NCBI GenBank assembly: GCA_016839165.1
Contig: CP069300.1
Coordinates: 4,774,001 to 4,838,000 of the forward strand
Direction: 5' to 3'
DNA: 64,000 nucleotides
Source of the DNA: Bradyrhizobium sp. PSBB068
GTDB taxonomy: Bacteria > Pseudomonadota > Alphaproteobacteria > Rhizobiales > Xanthobacteraceae
In this document: positions 35,071-44,575 of the stretch, piece by piece
Numbering within the stretch: the stretch's first letter is position 1
How the letters are laid out: each line of letters starts with the position of its first letter
Position numbers and translations under genes: made by a program
Notes under the pieces: model-generated
Told to the model about the DNA's origin: nothing
The model's database searches: none
The model's input: only the letters and a program-made list of their open reading frames with translations

Positions 35071-35117
35071 AACCCGGGTTAACGCAAGGCCACGCGATCA
35101 GGGACCCGATTCGGGTC
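35071..35117. promoter_or_regulatory. Two short palindromes in the wbpB/polymerase-like divergent gap
   Basis: AACCCGGGTT (35071-35080) is a perfect 10-base palindrome followed by AACG. GACCCGATTCGGGTC (35103-35117) has 7-base arms around one base. They lie between the divergent starts at 34966 and 35477 and could be operators or hairpins. No regulator can be assigned; the rest of the gap shows nothing recognisable. Confidence 0.25.
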
Positions 35118-35476
35118 GCCCGCGCCCGACACTCGCGCCTCGGAATGTCACGACGAACTGAACACTACGGGTGCGGAATCCCCCACCGGCCCGCCGGAGC
35201 CGCAACAGGATAATCCGAAAACACCGCATCCCGGCATCAAGACCACATCACACAAATTCAACCGCGCTCGGACGCGTCGCTGCAGCACACGAAATTTGTG
35301 CTATTGGGCGGGAGCAATAGAATGCCGTGTGGGCATCATTCTTGCCGTCCTGTTCGAGCCGTGCCATGTCCCTTGGTCCAAGACATAACATCGGTTGGCA
35401 ATCGCGTGGGCTTAGTCTGCCGAATACGACAACCACCAATGAAACGGTCTCAACGCACAGTCCGACACGGCGGTAG

Positions 35477-36841
35477 ATGAGAATGAACGATCGCGCTATT
35501 CAGCTGGAGCCCGGTTTCGGTTGGCGCCAGGCCAGACTTGCCCTGCTCGCCTATGCCCACATCGTGGTTTGCGCCGTTTCGCTGTATTGCATCACGATCA
35601 CCAATTCCTTCCCGGCTGTCATCGGCTTTGAGAAGTCGCACCTGGCGGCAGCAATTCTGAACGTCGTGGCATTCAGCCCGGTCGTGATCCTGTTCGTAAT
35701 CGGACGCTTCAGCTTTGGCTATCTCGTCGGCTTCTACTTCTACGTGATGGTCCTGGGCTATCTCTGGCTCATCGAATTCTCGTTACTCGATTACGATCAC
35801 CGCCTGGCGCTTGCCTCGATCGTACTCTCGGCCTTTGCATTCCTCGCCCCAGCGCTGTTCATCACCAGCCCGGTGCGACAGGCTGTCGTGATGCCGGCCC
35901 GCGCGTTTCACATGATGCCATCCGCCATCCTGATCGGCTCAGCCGCCATCATCGGTATCGGCTCTCTCTATAGCCTCAAGCTAGTCAACCTCTCCGAGAT
36001 GTACAAATACCGCGCGGAGGTGGCGTTGCCAGGTGTCCTGCAATACGCCGTCTGGATCGTCTCGAACGCCCTGTTGCCGCTCGCCTTTGCCTGCTTCGTC
36101 ACCAGCAAGCGGATCTGGCAGGCAGGGATCGCCCTGCTGCTGATGCTTCTGTTCTACCCGATCATGCTGACCAAGATGGCGTTGTTTGCTCCGGTCTGGC
36201 TGCTGTTCCTCGCCGTCGTCTGCAAGCTGGTGGCCGAGGCCAGGCTCGCAACGATTCTGTCGTTCTTCCTGCCTGTCCTGATCGGCGTCATCTTGTTCGT
36301 CCTGGTCAAGGCCGAGGTGTTTCCGCTCACACCCGGATTGGTTTATTTCGGCACCGTCAACACCAGGATGGTTGCGATCCCGTCGCTCGCCCTTGAAATC
36401 TACAACAACTACTTCTCAGCGCACCCGCTGACCCATTTCTGCCAGATCAACGTGCTGAAGCTCGTGGTTCCATGCGCCTACAACGAGCCGATATGGGCCG
36501 TCATGGCCAGGTCCTACGATCTAGGCGCCTTCAATGCTTCGCTGTTCGCCACCGAAGGGATCGCTTCGGTCGGCCTCGTGCTGGCGCCGCTGTCCGCGCT
36601 GGGCTGCGGACTGATCATCGCTCTCGGCAACCGCCTGTCGGCCGGCTTGCCGTCGCAATTTGTGCTGCTCTCCGCCGGACTGCTTCCCCAGGTGCTCCTC
36701 AACGTGCCGCTTTCGACGGCTTTGCTGACGAACGGCACCGGGCTGCTGTTCCTGCTCTGGTACATCGCGCCACGGTCGGCCTTCGACCAGGCGCCGAAGG
36801 CCGCTGTGAGCGAAAATCTACAAGCGACAAGCACTGGCTAG
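35477..36841 (+). CDS. Polytopic membrane protein, putative O-antigen polymerase-like (Wzy-type)
   Basis: This 454-residue very hydrophobic protein has about 11-12 predicted membrane segments (e.g. LALLAYAHIVVCAVSLYCI, VIGRFSFGYLVGFYFYVMV, FAPVWLLFLAVVCKLV). A long central non-membrane loop (about residues 285-345) contains TPGLVYFGTVNTRMVAIPSL and ends PLTHFCQINVLKLVVPCAYN. This layout fits Wzy polymerases and related surface-polysaccharide membrane proteins, which share little sequence. A second ATG two codons later (35483) is possible. It is the only rightward gene inside the polysaccharide locus, flanked by WbpB and WbpA genes, and its GC content is lower than that of the transporter genes. 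Confidence 0.6.
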   Translation: MRMNDRAIQLEPGFGWRQARLALLAYAHIVVCAVSLYCITITNSFPAVIGFEKSHLAAAILNVVAFSPVVILFVIGRFSFGYLVGFYFYVMVLGYLWLIEFSLLDYDHRLALASIVLSAFAFLAPALFITSPVRQAVVMPARAFHMMPSAILIGSAAIIGIGSLYSLKLVNLSEMYKYRAEVALPGVLQYAVWIVSNALLPLAFACFVTSKRIWQAGIALLLMLLFYPIMLTKMALFAPVWLLFLAVVCKLVAEARLATILSFFLPVLIGVILFVLVKAEVFPLTPGLVYFGTVNTRMVAIPSLALEIYNNYFSAHPLTHFCQINVLKLVVPCAYNEPIWAVMARSYDLGAFNASLFATEGIASVGLVLAPLSALGCGLIIALGNRLSAGLPSQFVLLSAGLLPQVLLNVPLSTALLTNGTGLLFLLWYIAPRSAFDQAPKAAVSENLQATSTG

Positions 36842-36923
36842 CGCGGCGCTCCAAAGTTCGCCAGTCCGCCGTTCCCAGACAAGTCGTCCGGCGCGAGGGA
36901 TCGCCGGAGCGCCTGCGAGATCC

Positions 36924-38228
36924 TCACGCGCGAATGATATTGTCCGCACGCCGAGGAAACTTTCCGCGGCAATCGACCAGCAGCGGAGCATGTGCGCGGA
37001 GCAGCTCATAGTCGAACTTGTCGTGGTCGGTCGCCAGGAGGACGCAGTCGAAGCCCCGTAAATTGTCCTCGGTGAGCGCGACGCTCGACAGGTCGAACGA
37101 ATGCGCGCGCATCTTCGGGAACGCAGGGACGTGCGGATCGCTGTAGGCGACCTTGGCGCCGAGGTCGCGAAGCTTCTCCATCAATAGCACCGAAGGCGAT
37201 TCACGAACGTCGTCGACATTCTTCTTGTAAGCGATACCGAGCACCAGGACCGAGCTGCCGCTGATCGACTTGTGTCGCTGATTGAGCGCCAGCGAGATCT
37301 TCGACACGACATATTCCGGCATTGAGGAATTGATCTCGCCAGCGAGCTCGATGAAGCGCGTATGCATACCATATTCCCGCGCCTTCCAGGTCAGGTAGAA
37401 CGGGTCGATCGGAATGCAGTGGCCGCCGATGCCAGGGCCGGGATAGTACGGAACAAATCCGAACGGCTTGGTTGCCGCCGCGCGGATCACCTCGTGAATG
37501 TCGATCCCCATCTTGTCGGCGACCATCTTCATCTCGTTGACGAGACCGATATTCACCGAGCGGTGAATGTTCTCCAGCAGCTTCGTCAGTTCGGCGGCCT
37601 GCGTCGAGCTCACGGGAACGACTTTGTCGATCACCTGGCCATACAGGGCAATGCCAGCCTCCAGACATGCCGGCGTGCAGCCGCCACACACCTTCGGGAT
37701 CGACCGGGTCGAGAAATTCTGGTTACCGGGATCTTCGCGTTCCGGTGAAAACACCAGAAACACATCATTCCCCACGGTGAAGCCGCGCTTCTCGATACGC
37801 GGTTTCAACTCCTCCTCGGTCGTGCCGGGATAAGTCGTGCTCTCGAGCGACAGCACCATTCCCTGATGCAGGTATGGCAGCAGCGACTCCGTCGTATCCA
37901 GCACGAAGCTGAGATCGGGCTCGCGATATTTATTGAGCGGGGTCGGAACGCACAGGATCAGCGCATCGACCTCCCGCGCGCGTGAGAAATCGGTCGTCGG
38001 CTCGAACCCAAGCTCCGTCGCATTGCGAATGCTGGCGCTCGAAATATGCTCGATGTAGGAGCGGCCTGCGTGGAGCGCGTCGACCTTGGTCTGGTCGATA
38101 TCAAAGCCGATCACCTTGTAGCCCACCTCGCAATAGCGGAGCATCAAGGGCAAGCCGACATAGCCCAAACCGACGATGCCGATCTTGGCCGTTCTATCGT
38201 TGAGCTTTGCGATCAGTTCGGAATTCAT
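36924..38228 (-). CDS. wbpA: UDP-N-acetylglucosamine 6-dehydrogenase, WbpA-like
   Basis: This 434-residue nucleotide-sugar dehydrogenase oxidises carbon 6 to a carboxylate. It has the Rossmann motif [34 protein letters not shown], and the catalytic Cys in [16 protein letters not shown]. The [15 protein letters not shown] segment is typical of the WbpA/WecC/WbpO group. ATG 38228 starts just before the conserved part. It supplies the uronate for WbpB. The 191 bases upstream hold no gene. It is the last gene of the leftward locus, convergent with the membrane protein. Confidence 0.93.
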   Translation of the reverse strand: MNSELIAKLNDRTAKIGIVGLGYVGLPLMLRYCEVGYKVIGFDIDQTKVDALHAGRSYIEHISSASIRNATELGFEPTTDFSRAREVDALILCVPTPLNKYREPDLSFVLDTTESLLPYLHQGMVLSLESTTYPGTTEEELKPRIEKRGFTVGNDVFLVFSPEREDPGNQNFSTRSIPKVCGGCTPACLEAGIALYGQVIDKVVPVSSTQAAELTKLLENIHRSVNIGLVNEMKMVADKMGIDIHEVIRAAATKPFGFVPYYPGPGIGGHCIPIDPFYLTWKAREYGMHTRFIELAGEINSSMPEYVVSKISLALNQRHKSISGSSVLVLGIAYKKNVDDVRESPSVLLMEKLRDLGAKVAYSDPHVPAFPKMRAHSFDLSSVALTEDNLRGFDCVLLATDHDKFDYELLRAHAPLLVDCRGKFPRRADNIIRA

Positions 38229-38419
38229 TTTAGCACTCGTACGGGGTTGATACGGATAACCGGCCTGAGGAGCATCCAATTCGGCCTCTGATAGCGCCAT
38301 AGTGGCAAAGCCACAACCCCGGAAGCCGCCCTCGGGGCCTCTTCAGGCGCTGCGGTACGCACCAGGCGGGAGTGTCGCTTGCGATTGCGGCGCTCCGACC
38401 GCAGCGTCGGCCGGCAAGG

Positions 38420-39469
38420 CTATCGAGGGCCGCCAACGCTCAACAGGCGCGTGACTTCATAGGCCGCACGACCAGTCCCATACTCGTCAATATCGCGTTG
38501 AACTGCATGGCCCGGCTGCTTCCATAGCCGGTTCCAACCGTGCGTGACCGTCTCCGTCCACTCCGTCTCGTCACGCAAGGTGATGCACGGGACGCGATGG
38601 AAATAAGCCTCCTTCTGCACCCCTCCCGAGTCCGTATAAACTTCAACCGCGTTGTGCAGAAGCTTAGCCATGTCGAGGTAACCGACCGGGTCGATAACCT
38701 TCAAGCCGTCTAGGTCGACCCCTAAAGCCAGGGCCGCCTGTCGCGTGCGTGGGTGGAGCGGGAGCACGACGGGAAACTTTCGTGACCGCTCCTGGAGGAA
38801 TTGCACGACCGCCAGAAGCTGCTGCCGATCACCAGTGTTCTCGGCACGATGGATCGTCGCGAGCGCATAGGCCTTCGGGGCGAGCCCGAGACCGGTCAAT
38901 ATCGTCGAGCTCTTCTCTGCTTTGCCGGTCACGAACAAGGTCGCATCGTACATGACGTCACCGACATGATGGACGCCGGCGGTTACGCCTTCGGCGGCTA
39001 GGTTGGCGACGGCAGTCGCCGTCGGACAGAGATGCAGAGCGGAGAGATGGTCCGTTACCAGCCGATTGATCTCCTCCGGCATGCGGCGGTTGAACGATCG
39101 AAGTCCCGCCTCGACATGCGCGACCGGAATATGCAACTTCGACGCCGCGAGAGAGCCGGCCAGCGTCGAATTGGTGTCGCCGTAGACGACGACCCAGTCC
39201 GGCTTCTCGGCGAGCATGATCGGCTCGATCGCCATCAGCATGCGGCCCGTCATATCGCCATGGCCGCCGCCGTGGATATCGAGATGATGGCGCGGCCGCG
39301 GAATGTCCAGCTCTTCGAAGAAGACGTCCGACATGTTCGGATCGAAATGCTGGCCAGTGTGCACCATCACTTCCGAGAGCCCATCGGTCGCGCGGATCGC
39401 GCGACTGACGGCCGCCGCCTTGATGAACTGGGGCCGAGCACCAACGATGGTCAATATCTTCAGCGTCAT
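38420..39469 (-). CDS. wbpI: UDP-N-acetylglucosamine 2-epimerase family, WbpI-like
   Basis: This 349-residue non-hydrolysing 2-epimerase starts LKILTIVGARPQFIKAAAVS and has HTGQHFDPNMSDVFFEELDI, VVVYGDTNSTLAGSLAAS, VAHVEAGLRSFNRRMPEEIN and the nucleotide site TDSGGVQKEAYFHRVPCITL. With WbpA, B, D and E encoded nearby, it most likely acts as WbpI, converting UDP-GlcNAc3NAcA to UDP-ManNAc3NAcA; WecB-type UDP-ManNAc synthesis is the alternative. The start is four bases from the epimerase stop codon upstream. Confidence 0.9.
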   Translation of the reverse strand: MTLKILTIVGARPQFIKAAAVSRAIRATDGLSEVMVHTGQHFDPNMSDVFFEELDIPRPRHHLDIHGGGHGDMTGRMLMAIEPIMLAEKPDWVVVYGDTNSTLAGSLAASKLHIPVAHVEAGLRSFNRRMPEEINRLVTDHLSALHLCPTATAVANLAAEGVTAGVHHVGDVMYDATLFVTGKAEKSSTILTGLGLAPKAYALATIHRAENTGDRQQLLAVVQFLQERSRKFPVVLPLHPRTRQAALALGVDLDGLKVIDPVGYLDMAKLLHNAVEVYTDSGGVQKEAYFHRVPCITLRDETEWTETVTHGWNRLWKQPGHAVQRDIDEYGTGRAAYEVTRLLSVGGPR

Positions 39470-39473
39470 GGCT

Positions 39474-40388
39474 TCACGAGCGGTGTTGCGTCTCGGCCAG
39501 ACGATGATCCGGCACATCAAGAGAATTCGCGGATATCATCCTATGCAGCCCTGCCCCGAACTGCACAAATCGCCGCAAATCCACGCGGGATGCGAGACGA
39601 TCCAGTTCAGGAACGATATCGACGGAAGGCGTGTTCGGATTCACGATCTCGAACTTCGGCTCGACGCCGAGCTCCCGACCAATCGCATTCGCGATCTGGC
39701 GGATCGAGAGCACCTCTGAGTTTGCCACGTTCAGCGTGTCCGTCCATGACGAAGCAATGCTTGCGAGAATGACCTCGACAATGTCGTCGATGAAGGTGGG
39801 CGCGAGGCGAATTCCATCCTTGCTGCCCGAGAGCTGGATCGCCGCGCCGTCCCGGATCCTGCTTATCAGCTGCGGAATCAGCCTGTCGTGTTGACCCGGG
39901 CCGTACGGAAAGAACAACCTCAGAGTATTCACGGAAAAGATACTGGAGAACGGCTTCGCGACGATTTCAGAAGCTAGCTTGCTTGCGCCGAGGAATCCGG
40001 AAGGCGCTAAGGCGACATCCTCGCGCAGAGCTCCCGTAAACGGCTCGTACACCGCCCCCGACGAAAGCAGGCAGAAGTGCTTGGCCGCGGCCCGAGCCGC
40101 CCAATCCAGCAGCCGCATCGTCATGTTGACGTTGACGTCGAACATCTCGCGCGAGTCAGCTGGAAAATTGCGGTAGCGCCTCGATTGAGCGGCATGGACG
40201 ACAACATCTATCATCTTTGGGAAACTGGAATCCTCGATCGCCGTCGCTCCATCCCAAACCACGGCCGTTCCGAACGCGACCGACGTTCCTGGCCGGCAAA
40301 CGCAGAAAAGCTCGTGTCCCTCGGCCACCAACCGGGGCCCGAGGGCAGAACCGACAAACCCGGTACAGCCTGTCAATAATATCCGCAT
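39474..40388 (-). CDS. NAD-dependent nucleotide-sugar epimerase/dehydratase
   Basis: This 304-residue extended SDR protein has RILLTGCTGFVGSALGPRLV (NAD site), FCLLSSGAVYEPFTGAL and a later PSGFLGASKLASEIVAKPF. At the active site the usual Tyr of YxxxK is replaced (GASKLAS), which is notable. Homologues act on UDP- or dTDP-sugars as 4-epimerases, dehydratases or reductases. In a di-N-acetyl uronate locus a 4-epimerase giving the galacto form would fit, but the missing Tyr argues for caution. It is followed closely by wbpI. Confidence 0.75.
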   Translation of the reverse strand: MRILLTGCTGFVGSALGPRLVAEGHELFCVCRPGTSVAFGTAVVWDGATAIEDSSFPKMIDVVVHAAQSRRYRNFPADSREMFDVNVNMTMRLLDWAARAAAKHFCLLSSGAVYEPFTGALREDVALAPSGFLGASKLASEIVAKPFSSIFSVNTLRLFFPYGPGQHDRLIPQLISRIRDGAAIQLSGSKDGIRLAPTFIDDIVEVILASIASSWTDTLNVANSEVLSIRQIANAIGRELGVEPKFEIVNPNTPSVDIVPELDRLASRVDLRRFVQFGAGLHRMISANSLDVPDHRLAETQHRS

Positions 40389-40394
40389 GCCGTG

Positions 40395-41519
40395 TCAGAC
40401 CGTTGGCTTCGTCAGCAAAACGGAGATCCCGTTCGGATTGGAGTCGTTGAAGGTGTAGCTCTTGACCCCGAGTTCCTTCATCCAGCCTGCAACCTCCTCA
40501 TCGCTATGCTGCCAGGCGTTGTGCGGATGATACCAATCGAAGTTGACCATGTTGTTCGTTTCGTAGTCGAACGCCTCGTTCCAGAAACACTTCAGGAAGT
40601 TGTAGTACAGCAATCGCTGGACGTTGTGCGTTCCTGCGGGAATTCCAAGCACCGGAATCGGCTTCTCCAGCGTGATCGTGGCATTCAGCCGTGACAATTC
40701 ACGGCCCAGCTCCGTGATGCCTTCGCAGGCCGCATAGCACTCCTCCGCGGAGAGCAGCATGAAATTCTGGCGGATATGATCGTCGGCGAATACCCGCGCG
40801 GCTCCCATCTTCCGATAGACGTAGAAGAAGAATTGGCCGCCGGGCCTGACCTTTCGATACAGGGCTTCTACCGCCGCCCGGGTGTTCGGCGTGTGATGCA
40901 GCACCCCGTCCGCGATGATGAAGTCAAACGTATCATCGGGGAAGGGCGCTTCCATCAAGTCGGCCTGAACGACCGAACAGTTCTCGAGATCACGGGTGTT
41001 CTCGAATGTCGTCAATGCCGCGTCGGACACGTCGAGCGCAAACACCTCGCCCGGGCAGTTCTCGGCGATGAACCGGGTGTTGAAGCCCGACCCCGGACCA
41101 ACCTCGAGCACGCGCTGCTTGGACCGGTAGAACGCCTTCAAGGCGTCCAGATCGGGCAGCCCGAGCTTCTTGCAATACCAACCAAACAGGAATTCCTTGT
41201 GCTCGGGTTGCAGTCCGTATTGCTTGAAGCGGCGCCACTTGTCCGAGAAGGTCTGGTTCGTCTTGGCCTGCTCATGGGCCTCCGGCCGGCTCTGCGCGGT
41301 CGCCGGCTTCGGCAAGCCGTAGCGCGAGCAGAACTCGCTCAGGTCGGGCTGCATCGGGCCGCTCAGGAAGCAGGGAACCCCTTGCAGGATCGGATACCAC
41401 AGCGATGCATCGGGCGTCCGAAGGATGCCTTCGATAATCTGGCCGTCCTGTTGCGTGAAAGCCTCGAGCTGAAGCTCCATTCCGTTCGGACGGAGACGTG
41501 AAGACGCAACGGTTCGCAT
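40395..41519 (-). CDS. Class I SAM-dependent methyltransferase with Trm112-like N-terminus
   Basis: This 374-residue protein begins with a Trm112-like segment (IIEGILRTPDASLWYPILQG, VPCFLSG). The methyltransferase core follows from about residue 135, with motif I RVLEVGPGSGFNTRFIAENC, FALDVSDAALTTFENT, and IIADGVLHHTPNTRAAVEAL typical of Methyltransf_11. Such proteins in polysaccharide loci methylate sugars or their substituents. ATG 41519 is strongly supported by AGGAG nine bases upstream. It lies between an asparagine-synthase gene and an epimerase gene in one transcription direction. Confidence 0.85.
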   Translation of the reverse strand: MRTVASSRLRPNGMELQLEAFTQQDGQIIEGILRTPDASLWYPILQGVPCFLSGPMQPDLSEFCSRYGLPKPATAQSRPEAHEQAKTNQTFSDKWRRFKQYGLQPEHKEFLFGWYCKKLGLPDLDALKAFYRSKQRVLEVGPGSGFNTRFIAENCPGEVFALDVSDAALTTFENTRDLENCSVVQADLMEAPFPDDTFDFIIADGVLHHTPNTRAAVEALYRKVRPGGQFFFYVYRKMGAARVFADDHIRQNFMLLSAEECYAACEGITELGRELSRLNATITLEKPIPVLGIPAGTHNVQRLLYYNFLKCFWNEAFDYETNNMVNFDWYHPHNAWQHSDEEVAGWMKELGVKSYTFNDSNPNGISVLLTKPTV

Positions 41520-41542
41520 AAATCTAGCTCCTACAACTGCAA

Positions 41543-43405
41543 CTAATGGAGGGCACCGCCATAGGCGCCGTGTTGCTTGCACCAGGACTCGAAGCTGAGC
41601 AAACACCAGATCAGCGCGACATGGCTTGCCCTGTCTTCGAAATGTTCGTTCAGAATCCGACGTACGAAGTCATACTGGAGCACGCCGCGCTGCCTGATGC
41701 GGGATTCAGAAAGTTGCTCCTCGATCCATGAGCGCAGAATGCCCCTGTACCAAGATGCGTCCGGAGGACCAAATCCCATCTTCGGTTTCCGGTAGATCGT
41801 ATCGGGCACCAGCGGCCGGACGGCTTCGCGAAACAGGATCTTCCCCGTGGAGCCGTCGGACAGCAGGCTCCAGTCCACGTTGAGCAGATAGTCGACCAGC
41901 TCGTTATCAAGCAGCGGCACCCTCGCCTCAAGGGAATGCGCCATCGACAGCTTGTCTTCCAGAGCCAGAAGGCCTGGAAGGTAGGTGGTCATATCGACGT
42001 GCATGATGACGTCCCAAGGGTCTTGCGACGGAACCGAGCCGATCGCATCTCCGATCGCGGCGAGCGGATCGAAACCTCCCGCGGCTCGCAAGAACTCCGG
42101 CGTAAAGGCATCCTTGATGCGCTCCGCCGAGATCGGGACATTGAGGCTTGCCCGGTAGAGGGCAAAGGCATCGCTTGAGGCCGCCCGACCCGCCGCTCCG
42201 GCGCGAAGACGCTGAAGGGCACGTCGCATCAGGGAAGCCGGAGCCGCCCTCGGCACAATGGCATATCTGCCGACATATCCTCCGGTGACTTCGTCACCGC
42301 CCGTACCCGACAGAACGACCTTGGCGTCCTGAGCGACGCGTTGCGCGATCAGATAATTCACATAGGCCATTCCCATGCGAGGATATTCGATCGCGCCGAC
42401 CGTCGCATCCAGGTGACGGACCAGCGCGTCCTGCGGCACCATGAGTTCGACGCGTTCGATATTGAGCTGCTTTGCGACCGCCCTCGAGAACTCGCGCTCA
42501 TCGACAAATTTGTCGACGCCGACATTCTCGAGATCGAAGATGCACGAATAGGCGCGGACCACCGGATCGATCTGGTGCGCACCAGCCGTGATTGCCGAAC
42601 TGTCGATGCCGCCCGATAGATACGCCATCACCGGAACGTCCGCGGCCAACTGTCTCCGCAACGCGGACTGCAATATCTCGCCAAACTCGCCCGAGGCCCG
42701 TGCCAAACCGGGCGAGTATTTGCGATGATAGGACGGCGACCAATAGGTGCCGCTCGAACTTCCACTCGCCGCAAATCGCTCGAAGGTACCCGGCTTGAGG
42801 AGACGAACGCCGCGGAACGGCGTGCGCCCTCCCCAATTGTTCATCAGCGTGAAGTACTCCAGGGTTGCCGACGCATCGAACTGCTTGTCGATCAACCCAC
42901 TGGCGTAGAGCGCACGCACCTCCGAGCCGAAGACGAGACCCTTGCCGGGCAGTTCCGCGACGTAGAGCGGCTTGATCCCGTACCGGTCGCGGGCGATCGC
43001 CAGCTCACGCTGCCGCTCGTCCCAGATCGCGCAGGCGAACATGCCGTTCAGCCTGCTGAACAGCCCGTCCTTCCACTGCTCCCAGCCATGCACCAGAACC
43101 TCGGTGTCCGAGTGGTCCGTCGCAAAGACATGGCCGGCGGCCTCGAGCTGCTTTCTGAGCTCGCGGTGATTGTAGATCTCGCCGTTGAAGACGACCCATA
43201 CGGTGCCGTCCTCGTTGCTCATCGGCTGGTGGCCCGAGACAAGATCGACGATCGCAAGTCGGCGGAAGCCCAATGCTACGTCGGGCGAGGCATAGTAGCC
43301 GTCGTCATCCGGACCGCGGTGCTCGATGCTGGCCGCCATGCGGCGGATGCGCTCGTCCGCGTCCGGACAAGAGCCAAAATGCAAAATGCCTGAAATGCCG
43401 CACAT
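41543..43405 (-). CDS. Asparagine synthase (glutamine-hydrolysing)-type amidotransferase
   Basis: This 620-residue two-domain enzyme begins MCGISGILHFGSCPDADER, so Cys2 is the glutaminase nucleophile. The N-terminal glutaminase contains RRLAIVDLVSGHQPMSNEDG and VVFNGEIYNHRELRKQLEA. The synthetase domain starts at the PP-loop YLSGGIDSSAITAGAH and includes LSGTGGDEVTGGYVGRYA. In O-antigen loci, homologues such as WbpS amidate uronic acids rather than aspartate. With WbpA-type uronate genes adjacent, a uronamide role is likely (inference). A second, related gene is cut at the window's right edge. Confidence 0.9.
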   Translation of the reverse strand: MCGISGILHFGSCPDADERIRRMAASIEHRGPDDDGYYASPDVALGFRRLAIVDLVSGHQPMSNEDGTVWVVFNGEIYNHRELRKQLEAAGHVFATDHSDTEVLVHGWEQWKDGLFSRLNGMFACAIWDERQRELAIARDRYGIKPLYVAELPGKGLVFGSEVRALYASGLIDKQFDASATLEYFTLMNNWGGRTPFRGVRLLKPGTFERFAASGSSSGTYWSPSYHRKYSPGLARASGEFGEILQSALRRQLAADVPVMAYLSGGIDSSAITAGAHQIDPVVRAYSCIFDLENVGVDKFVDEREFSRAVAKQLNIERVELMVPQDALVRHLDATVGAIEYPRMGMAYVNYLIAQRVAQDAKVVLSGTGGDEVTGGYVGRYAIVPRAAPASLMRRALQRLRAGAAGRAASSDAFALYRASLNVPISAERIKDAFTPEFLRAAGGFDPLAAIGDAIGSVPSQDPWDVIMHVDMTTYLPGLLALEDKLSMAHSLEARVPLLDNELVDYLLNVDWSLLSDGSTGKILFREAVRPLVPDTIYRKPKMGFGPPDASWYRGILRSWIEEQLSESRIRQRGVLQYDFVRRILNEHFEDRASHVALIWCLLSFESWCKQHGAYGGALH

Positions 43406-43411
43406 CTGAAT

Positions 43412-44545
43412 CTACCCGACCTCGACGCCAGCGGGCGCCAGCACGAACGTACTGTCGGGGCTGCGATAGGCCTCGATCATCGCCCCGGCAATGTGGTCGG
43501 GATCGTGCCATCGCTCGACATAACGACGAGATCGCTTTCCCAGCTCGGTCCATTCGGCCCGGCGCTCGAGAATGGACGCAAGATCTTCCGTGAGCCGTGC
43601 GGGATCGACGTTCAGGATCGCAAGATCATCCCGCATGGCCGGCGGGATGAATTGCAGGTCGTTTTCCCTGACGTAGCAAACCACTGGCTTTCCCATCGCC
43701 ATCATCTCGACAGCAAAGCCGCCGTACCAACCCGCAAGCACCTGGTCAATGGCAAGATCGGCCGACCTGTAGATGGCCATCGCCTCTTCGTGGGTCTTCT
43801 TTTCGACCAGGATCAGCTCGAAGTCGAACCGGGATTTCAGGCGCTCAAGCGCATCGAGGATCATCTGGGTGCCCTTGATACTCGGATCGCTCGGCGCGTG
43901 GACGATCCTCGGCCTGCCTTCGGCGCGGGGATACTCGGGCGAGAAATGACTGATCTCCACGTTGGCGTAGGGGAGAAACTGCCCGCCCGGAACGACGTGC
44001 CCCAGTTCCGGATTGAGATAGAACACGCGGTCGAACAGCGGCAGCACACGATCGATCAAGCGGGACCGGCGCGCATCCAGTGACGCGACGCAGGTTTCAA
44101 AGGCTGAGCAACGCCCGCTGGCACACATAGTCCACTGATTTCGCCGATTGCCCTCCCCCGCCAGCCTTGCGTCGCATCCCTGCAGGGTCATGAACCGCTT
44201 CCTGCCCAGCCCCTTGGCCAGCTGGAGATCGATCGTCACCAGCCGCTTCAGCAGCGGTCCCATCCGGCCCACGCCCTCGAATGCATAGCCCGTGTACAGG
44301 AATGTCGTGCCGAAATAGTAGTGGAGCACGTCGTAGCGAAGCAGCGCGGACAATCCGAACCACGCGCTACGCGCTGCTTTCTGAAACTCGGTTGCCGTTT
44401 CGTCATACAGCACCTTGTCCGCCGGATAGCGAAACCAGGTTCCGCTGCGAACGACCAGGTCGCTGCTGTTGCCGCGCCTGCGCTCGGCACGCGAGAGCGA
44501 CCAGGGCTGATTGCCGATATTGAAGGGGCCGTGAAGGATTTTCAT
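43412..44545 (-). CDS. Glycosyltransferase (GT-B, family 4-like)
   Basis: This 377-residue cytosolic or membrane-peripheral GT-B protein starts KILHGPFNIGNQPWSLSRAE. The C-terminal nucleotide-sugar domain has RIVHAPSDPSIKGTQMILDA, ADLAIDQVLAGWYGGFAVEM with MAMGKPVVCYV, the usual E-x7-E region, and RSRRYVERWHD. A cluster of Cys in TMCASGRCSAFETC (about residues 150-165) resembles the metal-binding loops of the neighbouring glycosyltransferases. ATG 44545 is preferred to TTG 44557. The sugar specificity is unknown. It starts six bases past asnB on the same strand. Confidence 0.82.
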   Translation of the reverse strand: MKILHGPFNIGNQPWSLSRAERRRGNSSDLVVRSGTWFRYPADKVLYDETATEFQKAARSAWFGLSALLRYDVLHYYFGTTFLYTGYAFEGVGRMGPLLKRLVTIDLQLAKGLGRKRFMTLQGCDARLAGEGNRRNQWTMCASGRCSAFETCVASLDARRSRLIDRVLPLFDRVFYLNPELGHVVPGGQFLPYANVEISHFSPEYPRAEGRPRIVHAPSDPSIKGTQMILDALERLKSRFDFELILVEKKTHEEAMAIYRSADLAIDQVLAGWYGGFAVEMMAMGKPVVCYVRENDLQFIPPAMRDDLAILNVDPARLTEDLASILERRAEWTELGKRSRRYVERWHDPDHIAGAMIEAYRSPDSTFVLAPAGVEVG

Positions 44546-44575
44546 CTTGTTAAGCAAATAAGACTGGCCGTGCCG

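Noticed and set aside
35248..35439. A 63-codon minus-strand frame in the 510-base gap
   Set aside because: No ribosome site, no similarity and low-complexity start; it looks like chance.
36842..36923. Possible bidirectional terminator between the membrane protein and wbpA genes
   Set aside because: Only a 6-base CCGGCG/CGCCGG stem is visible and there is no T-run on either strand.
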